Part shown: in pieces, positions 32,893 to 42,247 of the stretch | How positions within the stretch are numbered: position 1 is the stretch's first letter | Layout: every line of letters begins with the position of its first letter | Source: Rikenellaceae bacterium | Lineage (GTDB): Bacteria > Bacteroidota > Bacteroidia > Bacteroidales > Rikenellaceae | Direction: 5' to 3' | Assembly: GCA_015060015.1 (NCBI GenBank) | Contig: SUZG01000011.1 | Location: forward strand, 1 to 57,633 | DNA: 57,633 nucleotides | Notes under the pieces: generated by a model | Told to the model about the DNA's origin: nothing | What the model saw: the letters and a program-made list of their open reading frames with translations, nothing else | The model's database searches: none | Made by a program: the position numbers and the translations under genes

Positions 32893-35800
32893 TTACTTTA
32901 CGTAAGTTACTGAAATAGCATCTACACGAACCTGTTTATTCATTGAAGCAATATCATAAGATGCGGATGTGCCATCACAAGTAATGGTAGCATCCTTGCC
33001 ATTAACTACGCCAAGTGCTAAATCATTAGCATACTTTTCGCTATTGCAATGGAATACAATGGTCTTAATATTACCAGGAGCAGTGATATTCAAACTTGAG
33101 CTCTTGTAGAAACGTGCAGGTTTATAATAATCTGCAACTGGAGATGTTGATGAAGCCTGTTTGTTTGTTACAATAATACCATTCTCCTCCCATACCTGAA
33201 TATCAGATGTGAACTCTGTTCTCTTAGCTGTGTCATCAAAAGTGATCTTTGCTGTAATAGCAGCAGCCTGACCAGCAGCAACCTGACTAACCTGAACCTT
33301 TGCAGAGTTACCCTCAACAGAGATTGTCAAAGTCTGTGCAGGAACAGCCTCAGAAGCAGTATTCTCGGTAGCAGTTACCTTAACAACGCTGTTTGCAGCA
33401 TCCCACTCTGCTGAGAAAGGAGCTGTAAGACCAGAGAATGTAGGAGTTACACCCGTACCATTAACCATTGTAACAGCGATATCCTTTGAGCCACCTTCTG
33501 CACCAAACTCGATAGCCTCAGGATCTACACTTGTAATCCAAGCGTATGAAACCTTCTCGTGTGAAACATATACAGCCTTCGCAATCTGAGGAGCACCATT
33601 ATGCTCTGCATAAACACCCTGCAAAGTTACTACATCGGGAACATTGATTCCGTAAGTATCCAAACCACTTGTTCCGCTGCTATACTCACCTGTAAAGCCG
33701 TAGATGTAGAGCTCGCCTGTTGCATCCTGAATATAGAAGTTACTGAAGCCATTACGCTTGTCAATCTTTGAAACATTACCAGTCAACTCGTAAGTAGTCT
33801 CTGCATCCTTCTTTGAGATGAACTCAGCGATAGAGATCTTCTCAATTGTAGGCTCGGGAGCCTCAACAGTGAAAGTAAGGTCAGAGTTGCCCTCGCGGTA
33901 GATCATTGTCTGAAGAGCATCGGTAGGAGCTGTGAAGAGCAAACGATCTGAACCATAAGATGCATTTACAAATGTATGGTAACCGGCCTTGTACTTAACA
34001 GTCCAAACACCTGCCTCAAACTCAGGAGCAGTAGTGGTAGCCTCAGCAGCACCATCCCACTTCCAAGCAGTGTAAGCACCTGCTACGTTGTTCTTCAACT
34101 TCTTCTCGTCGTAAGACAATGCGAGGTTTGCAGAAGGATATGAATCGAGATATGTACCCTTTGCAGTGTGTGCAGGAGTAGCAGCACCATCCTTATAGAA
34201 GTAGATCTCTGCCTCCAAAACAGCACCGTAGATATGAAGGTTATCCTTCTTTGTTGCACTGGGGTTAATCTCGGCATTTGCCAATGTCAAAACGCCATCA
34301 GCCAATGTTACAACAGGCTCGGGACGGTTTGTCAAAGTGTAAACCTGTGTCTCGGCAGTCTCCTTTGATGTAAGAACAGCGTTCTCGGCATCGTAAGCAG
34401 TTACAGTGAACTTATACTTGTTAGCAGCTGTCAAAGTGTTCTCAGGAATAGTGAACTCGGTAGCTGTGATAGCACCTGACTCATAACCTGTAGTTGCCAC
34501 CTTGTATGAAGCAGCACCGCTAACCTCGTTCCAAGTAAGCTTCGCATTCTGATAACCTGCAGCAGCAGCTGTAACCTCGGTAAACTCAGCGACAGCCTCA
34601 ACAGATGCAGTCCACTCGCCAGTCTTAACGATACGCTTTGCATTTGAGCCATCATACAATACGTCAGACTTACCATTTGCGAAGTAAACGTAAGTAGCAC
34701 CCTCCTCGTTCTCCTGTGGAACGAATGATGAGCCATTATGTGTAGCCCAAGTACCGTTCTTATTTACTGCGTACTCGATTGTGTACTTAACGGTGTAATC
34801 ACCTGCTGCAATAGCGTGAGTACTTACCTCCTTACCCTCGTCATTCCAAGTCCAATCCTTACGATTGTTCATAGCGTTCAAAGCCCAACGGCCAAAACCT
34901 GCCCATTGGGTAAGAGTAACATCCTGAGTCTTGTTTACCAATGTGTAAACCTTCTCCTCACCCTTGTAGAACTCCAAAGTACCACCTACATAAGCGTAGT
35001 TCTTCTCTACCAAGTTACCAACAACAACCTGATAGCCACCCTCAACCTTATTCAGGTTAAGCTCGGGAGCCTCGTAGTTGAACATTGTGAAGACCTCGGT
35101 AGAAACCTCGCCCTTAGCGATAGCAACCTCGTCAGCGTTCAACGCTGTAACTACGAAATCGTATGTATGAGCATCGTTCAATGTCTCGGCTGCGATAGTG
35201 TACTCGGTAGCATCGCCGGCAACCTCTACCAACTGCTCCTCACCTGCTACGGTGTAAGCAATCTGGATAGTAGAAGCACCCTCAACAGCGTCCCAAGTAA
35301 GCTTTGCACCCTGATAACCATTAGCAACAGCATTGAGCTTCATCTCAACACCCGGCTCGGGATCTGTACCGGGCTCTGAGTTACCAATAGTAAGAGTAGT
35401 CTCACCTGTCTTGGCCATAATCTTAACAGCATTCTTTGAGCCGTTGGTATAAGCAACGTTAGGACTAGGATTAACATCCTTAGGACCGAAATACAAGCAA
35501 GATGCACCCTCCTTTGTATCGATGATAGCACTATCGTTGTTAGTTGTAGCCCAGTTAGCGTTCTTACATACTACATAACCGATAGTCCACTTCAAGGTGT
35601 AAGTACCGTCAGTCAAAGTACCAGCGGGAACATCACCCTCGCCTTCCATAAGTTGATTACCATCAGCCTTTGTCCAAACCCAATCCTTACGATTCTCCTG
35701 TGCATTCAAAGCCCAACGGCCATAACCAGCCCATTGGGTAAGAGTACCCTGACCTGTACCATTGGTCAAAGTGTACAACAACTTACCATCCTTGTAAATT

Positions 35801-38800
35801 TCGATAGTTGACTTAGATGTATCGTTATCGTTAGTGATAGCACCACCATAAGCATAACCACAACCACCAGCGGCACTGATGTTAGCCAAATCAGAAACCA
35901 ACATACGCTTACCGTCGAATGAGAACTTAGGAGCAGTCCAGTAGCTTGCGAACAAGTACTCAACAGTAGCAGATGCAGTAGCTGAAAGTGCCTTGCCTGC
36001 AACCTTAACCTCAAAGTCATACTTGCCGGTATTGGTAACTGTATAAGTGTAAGAAGTCTCTGTTGTCTCACCAACCTTCTCACCACCTACATAAACCTCG
36101 AAAGTAGCGTCGGTAACAGGATTCCAAGAGAGCTCAACAGCATCAATAGTAGCATTTGCAGAGAGTGCCAATGCAGGAGCATCACCAGAGGTAACAACAG
36201 TCTTACCAGACAATGTCTTGGCACCCCAGAAATTACTCTGATCGCCCTCACTCAAAGCCTTGTCATAACGGAACGCACTCTCAGTATTCTCGCCATAAGT
36301 AGCATTGTGGAGTACAGGAATGACCTTCAACTCGTAACGAATCTCATACTCGGTATTAGCCTTCAAACCAGAGAATGTATCAGCTGTACCACCAGAGAAC
36401 TCCTCTGTGCAGTTATCATCCCAATCACCACTTGTTACACTGAATGCTGTTCCACCGCTTGTATATACAAAACCACGTGAGAACCATGCCAAATAATTAG
36501 CGATAGCTCCATTACCATTCTTAACGACATTATTTGTAAAGAGAGGTGTATCGCTACCCTTCTCATATACATTGAATGAAGCCGCAAGCACACCATAATC
36601 CTTTGTAGCAAACTTATCAGCTGTAATTCTCCAACCGAGGTTCTCCTCGTTATATACAATTTCGAAAGGTACCTCTACGGCCTGCTCGGGCAATGTATAA
36701 ACAGCAGCCTCAATACTCTTCTCTGCAAGCAACTCCTCGCCAGAGTAAACCTTAACGTCGATAGTAGCAGGAGAAGTAGTAAGACCCTCAACAACATAAG
36801 AGCCAACGAACTTGTCATCTACACTCCACTTGTTCTCGCCATCGGCTGTAACCTCAACACCGTTGATAACAACCTTCGAGATCTTGTAAGCACCTGTGTG
36901 ATTCCAAGATACCTTCGCACCCTGATAGATACCGTTTACTGAACGCAAACCATTCCAATCAGTATAACCAGCCCAATTGCGATCAGGTCCATAACTGCGG
37001 AAGTACTCACGGACAGGAGTTGTACCCTCATCAACATCAGCTACAAGCTTCATATCGTACTCTGCCAAAGTACCTGTAAGTACAGGAGCAACAACAGCAG
37101 GAGCCTTCATAGAAGAGTGTGCATCAAGCATATCCTGTGATGTGATTGTCACAACCTTAGGATCAGAATGACCATAATCCCAGTGATTCAAGAAACGATA
37201 GGCATAACCCTCGGCAACAACGTGCATATAGGTCTTATCGTTAGCATCCTCAATATTCTGAACGCGATACTGGATATTACCATTCTCGTCTAACTCATAC
37301 TCCTGCAAAATACGGGCATCGTGAGTCATACCTGTTGGGTTCTCTGGATCAAGAGCAGGAGTAAAGATACCTGTTGCAGGATCGTAATCCAACGGAGTAG
37401 CTGCGGTTGTCTTTGCAGAGTTCAATACCGGCATATAGTCGATTGTGTACTCAACAGAGTACTCATTGCCAGCCTCGAACAGAGTAGCATCAATAATCCA
37501 AGAAGCATCAACTAATGTTGGGCAAAGTCTCTTTGGATCACTTGTATTTTTATTAATGCCAAACTCATCAGTCGCACCCTCAGCAACAACATCACTACCG
37601 TTCAAAATCTTCCAAGAGAGTTTCTTGGCGTATGCACGGGCAGCAGAGATATGCTTTGCTGTGAATGTATAGGTAGCACCATCAGCGTTATCAACCAATG
37701 CAAATGTTGGCTGGTGATCCAAGATATCCTTGTGCTCTGGTCTTACAGAGTAAGCATAAGTGTAGTACTGGCCCATAGCGATAAGGCGGTTGAACTCGTC
37801 ATAAGCCTCAGCCTTAACGTATGCAGGATAAGTCTCGCAATCAAGGCGATAGGTAAGAGTACCATTCCACTGGTTGCGGTAGTTATCACACAAAGCAGTT
37901 ACAACGCTATTGTTTACAGTCTGATCAAGCCACTCCTTTGAATCCCATGCAAGCTCCTTCTCAACCTCAATCTTATCAGGTGCAGAACCGCTGTACATCT
38001 TATACTTAACGGCCTTCACTACATAGTTACCCTCTGCATCGGGAGTGTTGTGATAGATCAAAGGCAAGGTCATAAGAACCTTCTCATACTTAGCGTGTGC
38101 GCTATCGCCACCCCAGAAGTGGATAACCATAGGCTCAACCTCTGCCTTGGCAGTCAAGCCCTCGGCTGTACCCTCAACGTTGGCAGGCTCATCACCCATA
38201 TCGAGAATGCTCTCGTAGGTGTAAACACCATCAGCGATAACACCATCAAGTGCAGGATATGCATAGAGAGTATAGGCAACAGTATAAGTCTGCTCCTCAT
38301 CCAAAACGCCGTCAATAGGCAAATCTACATTTGCAAGAGTAGAGTTCTTGGCTTCGATGTTAGCGAACAACTCCTCGTCGATAACATTCTCACCGCTGGC
38401 AACAACAGTACCATCGCTGCTCTTCAACTCCCAGTCCATACCGTAGTATACGTTGGTAGCACCAGAGAGGTTAGATGCACTCAAAACGAAACCGATTGAC
38501 TTCTCGATAATCTCGAATGAAGGCATCTCGATACCTGTAAGGGTATAAACCTTCACACCGTCAAGAGCAGTACCGTTCTTCTGTGTACCGTAGTCGTTCT
38601 TTGTCAGCACCTCGAAGTTGTAAACCTGCTCCTCGAGACCCTCGACAACAAACTCCTCGATAGGCCAAGCATCGTAATCATCGGGATCAACAGTGATCTC
38701 GGCATTCTCGCCACCCTCGGCACGATACTTAATAACGAAACCTGTGAGCTCGAACTCCTCCACAGGATTTGTCCAAGTCAAGGTAGCCTCCTGATAACCA

Positions 38801-38958
38801 TTCAGTTCGTAATCCAAATCAGTTACAGAACCCGGCAACTCGGTAGGGCCCTGTGGCGTGGGGGGCTCTGGATCAGGATCCACTTTTGGATCTTTCTTAC
38901 AAGCCGAGAATCCCAATGCCAACACGAGCACGAAGATTAATGACCATAATTTTTTCAT
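32893..38958 (-). CDS. Giant modular surface lipoprotein (2021 aa)
   Basis: Lipid on Cys20 (GFSACKK), then a Pro/Asp linker. The body is a string of fibronectin-III-like modules with the signature GYQ.A.LTW..V (near residues 50, 720, 1235 and 1510), alternating with longer beta modules. Two of these longer modules are clear duplicates, sharing TQWAGxGRWALNAxxNRKDWxW and ATxNxS near residues 1075 and 1355. Near 1697-1804 is a DUF5689-like OB domain (ISIAEFISKKDAETTYELTG), then a BACON-like domain (1805-1898) and a C-terminal beta domain of about 120 residues. No enzymatic motif is visible. As last gene of the SusCD group it is likely a surface binding or scaffold protein. Confidence 0.8.
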   Translation of the reverse strand: MKKLWSLIFVLVLALGFSACKKDPKVDPDPEPPTPQGPTELPGSVTDLDYELNGYQEATLTWTNPVEEFELTGFVIKYRAEGGENAEITVDPDDYDAWPIEEFVVEGLEEQVYNFEVLTKNDYGTQKNGTALDGVKVYTLTGIEMPSFEIIEKSIGFVLSASNLSGATNVYYGMDWELKSSDGTVVASGENVIDEELFANIEAKNSTLANVDLPIDGVLDEEQTYTVAYTLYAYPALDGVIADGVYTYESILDMGDEPANVEGTAEGLTAKAEVEPMVIHFWGGDSAHAKYEKVLMTLPLIYHNTPDAEGNYVVKAVKYKMYSGSAPDKIEVEKELAWDSKEWLDQTVNNSVVTALCDNYRNQWNGTLTYRLDCETYPAYVKAEAYDEFNRLIAMGQYYTYAYSVRPEHKDILDHQPTFALVDNADGATYTFTAKHISAARAYAKKLSWKILNGSDVVAEGATDEFGINKNTSDPKRLCPTLVDASWIIDATLFEAGNEYSVEYTIDYMPVLNSAKTTAATPLDYDPATGIFTPALDPENPTGMTHDARILQEYELDENGNIQYRVQNIEDANDKTYMHVVAEGYAYRFLNHWDYGHSDPKVVTITSQDMLDAHSSMKAPAVVAPVLTGTLAEYDMKLVADVDEGTTPVREYFRSYGPDRNWAGYTDWNGLRSVNGIYQGAKVSWNHTGAYKISKVVINGVEVTADGENKWSVDDKFVGSYVVEGLTTSPATIDVKVYSGEELLAEKSIEAAVYTLPEQAVEVPFEIVYNEENLGWRITADKFATKDYGVLAASFNVYEKGSDTPLFTNNVVKNGNGAIANYLAWFSRGFVYTSGGTAFSVTSGDWDDNCTEEFSGGTADTFSGLKANTEYEIRYELKVIPVLHNATYGENTESAFRYDKALSEGDQSNFWGAKTLSGKTVVTSGDAPALALSANATIDAVELSWNPVTDATFEVYVGGEKVGETTETSYTYTVTNTGKYDFEVKVAGKALSATASATVEYLFASYWTAPKFSFDGKRMLVSDLANISAAGGCGYAYGGAITNDNDTSKSTIEIYKDGKLLYTLTNGTGQGTLTQWAGYGRWALNAQENRKDWVWTKADGNQLMEGEGDVPAGTLTDGTYTLKWTIGYVVCKNANWATTNNDSAIIDTKEGASCLYFGPKDVNPSPNVAYTNGSKNAVKIMAKTGETTLTIGNSEPGTDPEPGVEMKLNAVANGYQGAKLTWDAVEGASTIQIAYTVAGEEQLVEVAGDATEYTIAAETLNDAHTYDFVVTALNADEVAIAKGEVSTEVFTMFNYEAPELNLNKVEGGYQVVVGNLVEKNYAYVGGTLEFYKGEEKVYTLVNKTQDVTLTQWAGFGRWALNAMNNRKDWTWNDEGKEVSTHAIAAGDYTVKYTIEYAVNKNGTWATHNGSSFVPQENEEGATYVYFANGKSDVLYDGSNAKRIVKTGEWTASVEAVAEFTEVTAAAAGYQNAKLTWNEVSGAASYKVATTGYESGAITATEFTIPENTLTAANKYKFTVTAYDAENAVLTSKETAETQVYTLTNRPEPVVTLADGVLTLANAEINPSATKKDNLHIYGAVLEAEIYFYKDGAATPAHTAKGTYLDSYPSANLALSYDEKKLKNNVAGAYTAWKWDGAAEATTTAPEFEAGVWTVKYKAGYHTFVNASYGSDRLLFTAPTDALQTMIYREGNSDLTFTVEAPEPTIEKISIAEFISKKDAETTYELTGNVSKIDKRNGFSNFYIQDATGELYIYGFTGEYSSGTSGLDTYGINVPDVVTLQGVYAEHNGAPQIAKAVYVSHEKVSYAWITSVDPEAIEFGAEGGSKDIAVTMVNGTGVTPTFSGLTAPFSAEWDAANSVVKVTATENTASEAVPAQTLTISVEGNSAKVQVSQVAAGQAAAITAKITFDDTAKRTEFTSDIQVWEENGIIVTNKQASSTSPVADYYKPARFYKSSSLNITAPGNIKTIVFHCNSEKYANDLALGVVNGKDATITCDGTSASYDIASMNKQVRVDAISVTYVK

Positions 38959-39014
38959 AGTAGTAGAAATTTAAGTTAATAAAAATTGTTGTATATAAAA
39001 TTGTATAATTCTGT

Positions 39015-39034
39015 AATCGCAACAAATCGCAACA
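39015..39034. repeat. Perfect 10-bp tandem repeat before the giant gene
   Basis: AATCGCAACA occurs twice without a gap (39015-39024, 39025-39034) between the DUF4998 gene and the giant lipoprotein gene. A hairpin TGGAGTG / CACTCTCCA lies beside it (about 39034-39064). Together they may adjust expression of the last gene of the group. Confidence 0.45.
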
Positions 39035-39080
39035 ATGGAGAGTGACTCACCAGAGCCACACTCCATCACTGCTATTCAGA

Positions 39081-40775
39081 CTATATCATCTCCTCTTCGC
39101 CTTCAGTCTCCTCGTCCTCTTCGGGTGGAAGCTCCTCGCCCTCAATACCGTAGAGGAACAACTCAGAGATAGCGGGAATAGATGTATTTACACCTGCATA
39201 ATCCTTATGTACGCGAATACGGACATAGCGGCAACGCTTGGTCTTCAACGCCATCTCTGCATCATCAAAGAGGCGGATTGTCAAACCGTTGATATACTTC
39301 TCGTCGTATCCGACATTCTGCAATTCGGTGTTAGAATATGTACCTATCTTCTCCCAGCCGTCGAGAATACCATCCTCGGGATCGTCATCGTCGCTAACCC
39401 ACAACTCATAGATGCCGGGGCCGGCCATACCCTCGAAGTCCTCACGTGCGAAGCACATACCGATACGGTTGAGCATCACATCCAGACCGAGGTCGATGAA
39501 GAGTGAGTAAGGATACTCCGCCTCGGCAGCACGCCAGTATGAGTCCATATAGGTCTCACGGCCTGTATCGCGGTCGGTTGGCATTGCCTCATCCCACATA
39601 CGTTCGTAGTAGTATGTCTGCCACTTGGTAGGATCGGGGTGCATATAGTATGACGCAGGCATAAAGTCATCCTCGTAGAGGTGAGGATAATCAGCCTTCG
39701 GATAGTCATCCTCCAAACGCTTCTCGTTGATTACACCTTCCAGACCATCCCAATAGATACCGAAGAGTTCGAAAGGCACATCGGGATCCTCCTTCGGAGG
39801 CTCGATAAATCGCCAGTAATCCTTGGTAATTGAGTGAGAATCAGAGTTCTCAACCTGCCAGCCAAGCTCCTCAACCTTTAAACTCTGTGAGTCGGTAAAC
39901 TGCAATACATCGATACAAACCTTATCATAGTAGAAACCGTCTGCCAGCTTATCCTTATATACACAAGGGAAGAAGTGGTATGTATATTCAAAGGTGTATG
40001 TGTCGTTGTTATTAAAGCCCTCGGTCTTAGCCCAAGCCTCTGAAACCTCCATACAGGTTGACTGTGACATCAGCAAGTCAAGATCGTAATCCGACATGCC
40101 CAAATCCTCCTTTACAGGCTCCTCGCGACGGTCATAATAACCACTTGCCACCTCGTTGCCCTTTGAGTCCTTTGCCACCCAGTCAATGCGAACAAAGAAG
40201 TTGATGATACCCGACAAAGACTTGGCAACCACACGGTGGCCTGTCGCCTTTGGATCGGTCTTCTTGTTGTCATAAACCGCGAACAACGGACGATCGACAT
40301 TGCCAAAGTTAGCACCGAGCATAGTCTCCGAGAAGACTTCGGCAGAGGCCTGATTCTTCAACGAAGGATAGTCGTTATGATCCAACGTACAGATAGTGAA
40401 GTTGTAAGTGTTATACTTATCAAGATTCTCTATCATATACTGACAGCGAAGATACTCCTTCTCTGTGTTAAGGTCCACAAAGTAAGATACCGTATCAACG
40501 ATAGAGTTAAACACATCTGCTTCGCTGAGTGTAATACTCTCCAAATCCTTACCCAAGCCATACTCAACGCGTACTTTCTTTGAGATAGGGTCGATGGGGT
40601 GATACCAGTCAATCATAACTCTCTCATAACCGGAATATACCTTAAATTCCGGAATCATGGCCGAGGTGATTGACGGATCCTGCCAATACTTCTTATGCAA
40701 CCAGTCCATATTCTCGCAAGAGGCTAATCCCACGAAGAGCAATATGGCCGGTATTATATATTTCAACTGTTTCAT
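39081..40775 (-). CDS. DUF4998-type surface lipoprotein
   Basis: A 564-residue lipoprotein (Cys20 in LASCENM). Residues 40-260 resemble DUF4998 (VYSGYERVMIDWYHP, then VRVEYG), a fibronectin-like family of SusCD loci. The last 180 residues have the pattern of a discoidin (F5/8 type C-like) domain: LFIDLGLDVMLNRIGM, GIYELWVSDDDDPEDG and CRYVRIRVHKD near the end. It probably binds a surface ligand for the SusCD pair. The gap to the upstream gene is 29 bases. Confidence 0.75.
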   Translation of the reverse strand: MKQLKYIIPAILLFVGLASCENMDWLHKKYWQDPSITSAMIPEFKVYSGYERVMIDWYHPIDPISKKVRVEYGLGKDLESITLSEADVFNSIVDTVSYFVDLNTEKEYLRCQYMIENLDKYNTYNFTICTLDHNDYPSLKNQASAEVFSETMLGANFGNVDRPLFAVYDNKKTDPKATGHRVVAKSLSGIINFFVRIDWVAKDSKGNEVASGYYDRREEPVKEDLGMSDYDLDLLMSQSTCMEVSEAWAKTEGFNNNDTYTFEYTYHFFPCVYKDKLADGFYYDKVCIDVLQFTDSQSLKVEELGWQVENSDSHSITKDYWRFIEPPKEDPDVPFELFGIYWDGLEGVINEKRLEDDYPKADYPHLYEDDFMPASYYMHPDPTKWQTYYYERMWDEAMPTDRDTGRETYMDSYWRAAEAEYPYSLFIDLGLDVMLNRIGMCFAREDFEGMAGPGIYELWVSDDDDPEDGILDGWEKIGTYSNTELQNVGYDEKYINGLTIRLFDDAEMALKTKRCRYVRIRVHKDYAGVNTSIPAISELFLYGIEGEELPPEEDEETEGEEEMI

Positions 40776-40804
40776 AGTTATATATTTATTAGTCGGGTTA
40801 CTAT

Positions 40805-42205
40805 TTACTCTTCAACCTCTCTACCCATCAAAACAATCTCTGCCAGACGGCCTGAGTACCACTCACGACCACCGGGGGCATGTGGCCAATCCGATACACC
40901 GACAAAACGCCAGTAACGGAATGTCTGAGAGAACTGCGGATTATCCTCGTCAATATAAAACTCGGAACCCTCCTCAAACTCCTTCTGCATATCAACATCG
41001 GTTGGAGGGATACGGAATGTAAATCTTCCGAGCTTAACCCAACCGCGAGATGTTGATTCGATAGGTTTGTTAGGATTCATCTCCGAGAGCAGACCATCCG
41101 CAGGATTCGGGTCATTGCTACCCCAGAACTCAAAGGTCTTGCAACCACCAGAGTTTGCTCCAAAGTGAGAACCACCTACCTGCCAGATGCGGAAACGACT
41201 GAGCTGAACCTGACGGCCCATATCGATAAAGTAGCACCAAGCCCAACCAGGACCCTGACCCTTATCATAGTCACCACTCTCGAAGTGAGTATCGGTACGA
41301 CCATCCCAGAAGAGGTACACACCACCCTCGTTGTGGCGGATAGCGGCATTTCGGAACATATCGAACTTGTAGTACGATGCACTCTGCACCCTCTTGCCAC
41401 CAAGCACCGTAACCTCAGTCTTGGGAGCACCCTGATACTTGTTGAGGTTTCGGTCATTGATTTTCAAAGTGTAATCCCAGTTCTCGGGGCCATACAACTC
41501 GGGGTCATCGATAACACGCAACGGCTTCATGTCGAGAGTATCGTCGGCCAAAACCTGATAGTTACCGAACTCAGTAGTTCCAGACTCGTAAGCATAACGG
41601 TTATCACGAACCTTTACATCGAGAGTATATTTGGTATCGCGTTTCAGATTATCAATCTTCATACGGTCAGCCTCTGCCGCAGTGGTATAGGTCTGTGTCG
41701 CAACAAGCTTGTTATCAACCCACAAGTCCACACACACATCGACGATAGTACCAAACTCGTTCTCAACATTGATATAGAAGAGACCGAAACCGGGAGTGAT
41801 AGAGAGAGTCTCGCTGATAGGACCTACGGTAGCTCCCAGAGGGCTGACCTCAACCTCAACAGGCTCCGACTCATTACCATTCACATCGACAGCATAGAGC
41901 TTAACCAAATAAGGGCCTTCGTTCATACCTGTAAGCTCCATGTTCTTGTTATAGCGAGAACTTGTACGCGAAATGGTCATACCATTATCAATTGTGTACT
42001 CTGCACGCACATAGAGGAAGTCTGCATCATTGGGGATGGTATATGTGAGAACACCGCCACCATAGTCAGCCTCATACTTAACATTTGACACCGGTCCGGG
42101 AGGAACTGTCTCGCGAGCACCGGGAGTCTCCGTCTTTGTACAACCGATTATTCCGGCAGCGAGTACCACTGCCAGGAATAATGTTATATAACGTTTCATA
42201 TTCAT
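40805..42205 (-). CDS. DUF4959/DUF5126/DUF5000 lipoprotein
   Basis: A 466-residue lipoprotein (Cys22 in IIGCTKT). Three domains in the usual order for SusCD loci: DUF4959 (about 30-135, PPGPVSNVKYEADYGGGVLTYTIP), DUF5126 (about 135-245) and a C-terminal DUF5000 discoidin-like domain (270-460, IDMGRQVQLSRFRIWQ and FRYWRF). Such proteins are thought to bind glycan at the cell surface beside SusD. It follows susD by 42 bases. Confidence 0.85.
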   Translation of the reverse strand: MNMKRYITLFLAVVLAAGIIGCTKTETPGARETVPPGPVSNVKYEADYGGGVLTYTIPNDADFLYVRAEYTIDNGMTISRTSSRYNKNMELTGMNEGPYLVKLYAVDVNGNESEPVEVEVSPLGATVGPISETLSITPGFGLFYINVENEFGTIVDVCVDLWVDNKLVATQTYTTAAEADRMKIDNLKRDTKYTLDVKVRDNRYAYESGTTEFGNYQVLADDTLDMKPLRVIDDPELYGPENWDYTLKINDRNLNKYQGAPKTEVTVLGGKRVQSASYYKFDMFRNAAIRHNEGGVYLFWDGRTDTHFESGDYDKGQGPGWAWCYFIDMGRQVQLSRFRIWQVGGSHFGANSGGCKTFEFWGSNDPNPADGLLSEMNPNKPIESTSRGWVKLGRFTFRIPPTDVDMQKEFEEGSEFYIDEDNPQFSQTFRYWRFVGVSDWPHAPGGREWYSGRLAEIVLMGREVEE

Positions 42206-42247
42206 AATTTTATTTCAGATTACTATACTATATATAAGGTATCCGAA

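Noticed and set aside
33000..38900. Repeats in the giant lipoprotein gene as a CRISPR array or DNA repeat
   Set aside because: The similarity is at protein level with diverged codons and long spacing; no short regular direct repeats. No CRISPR array was seen anywhere.
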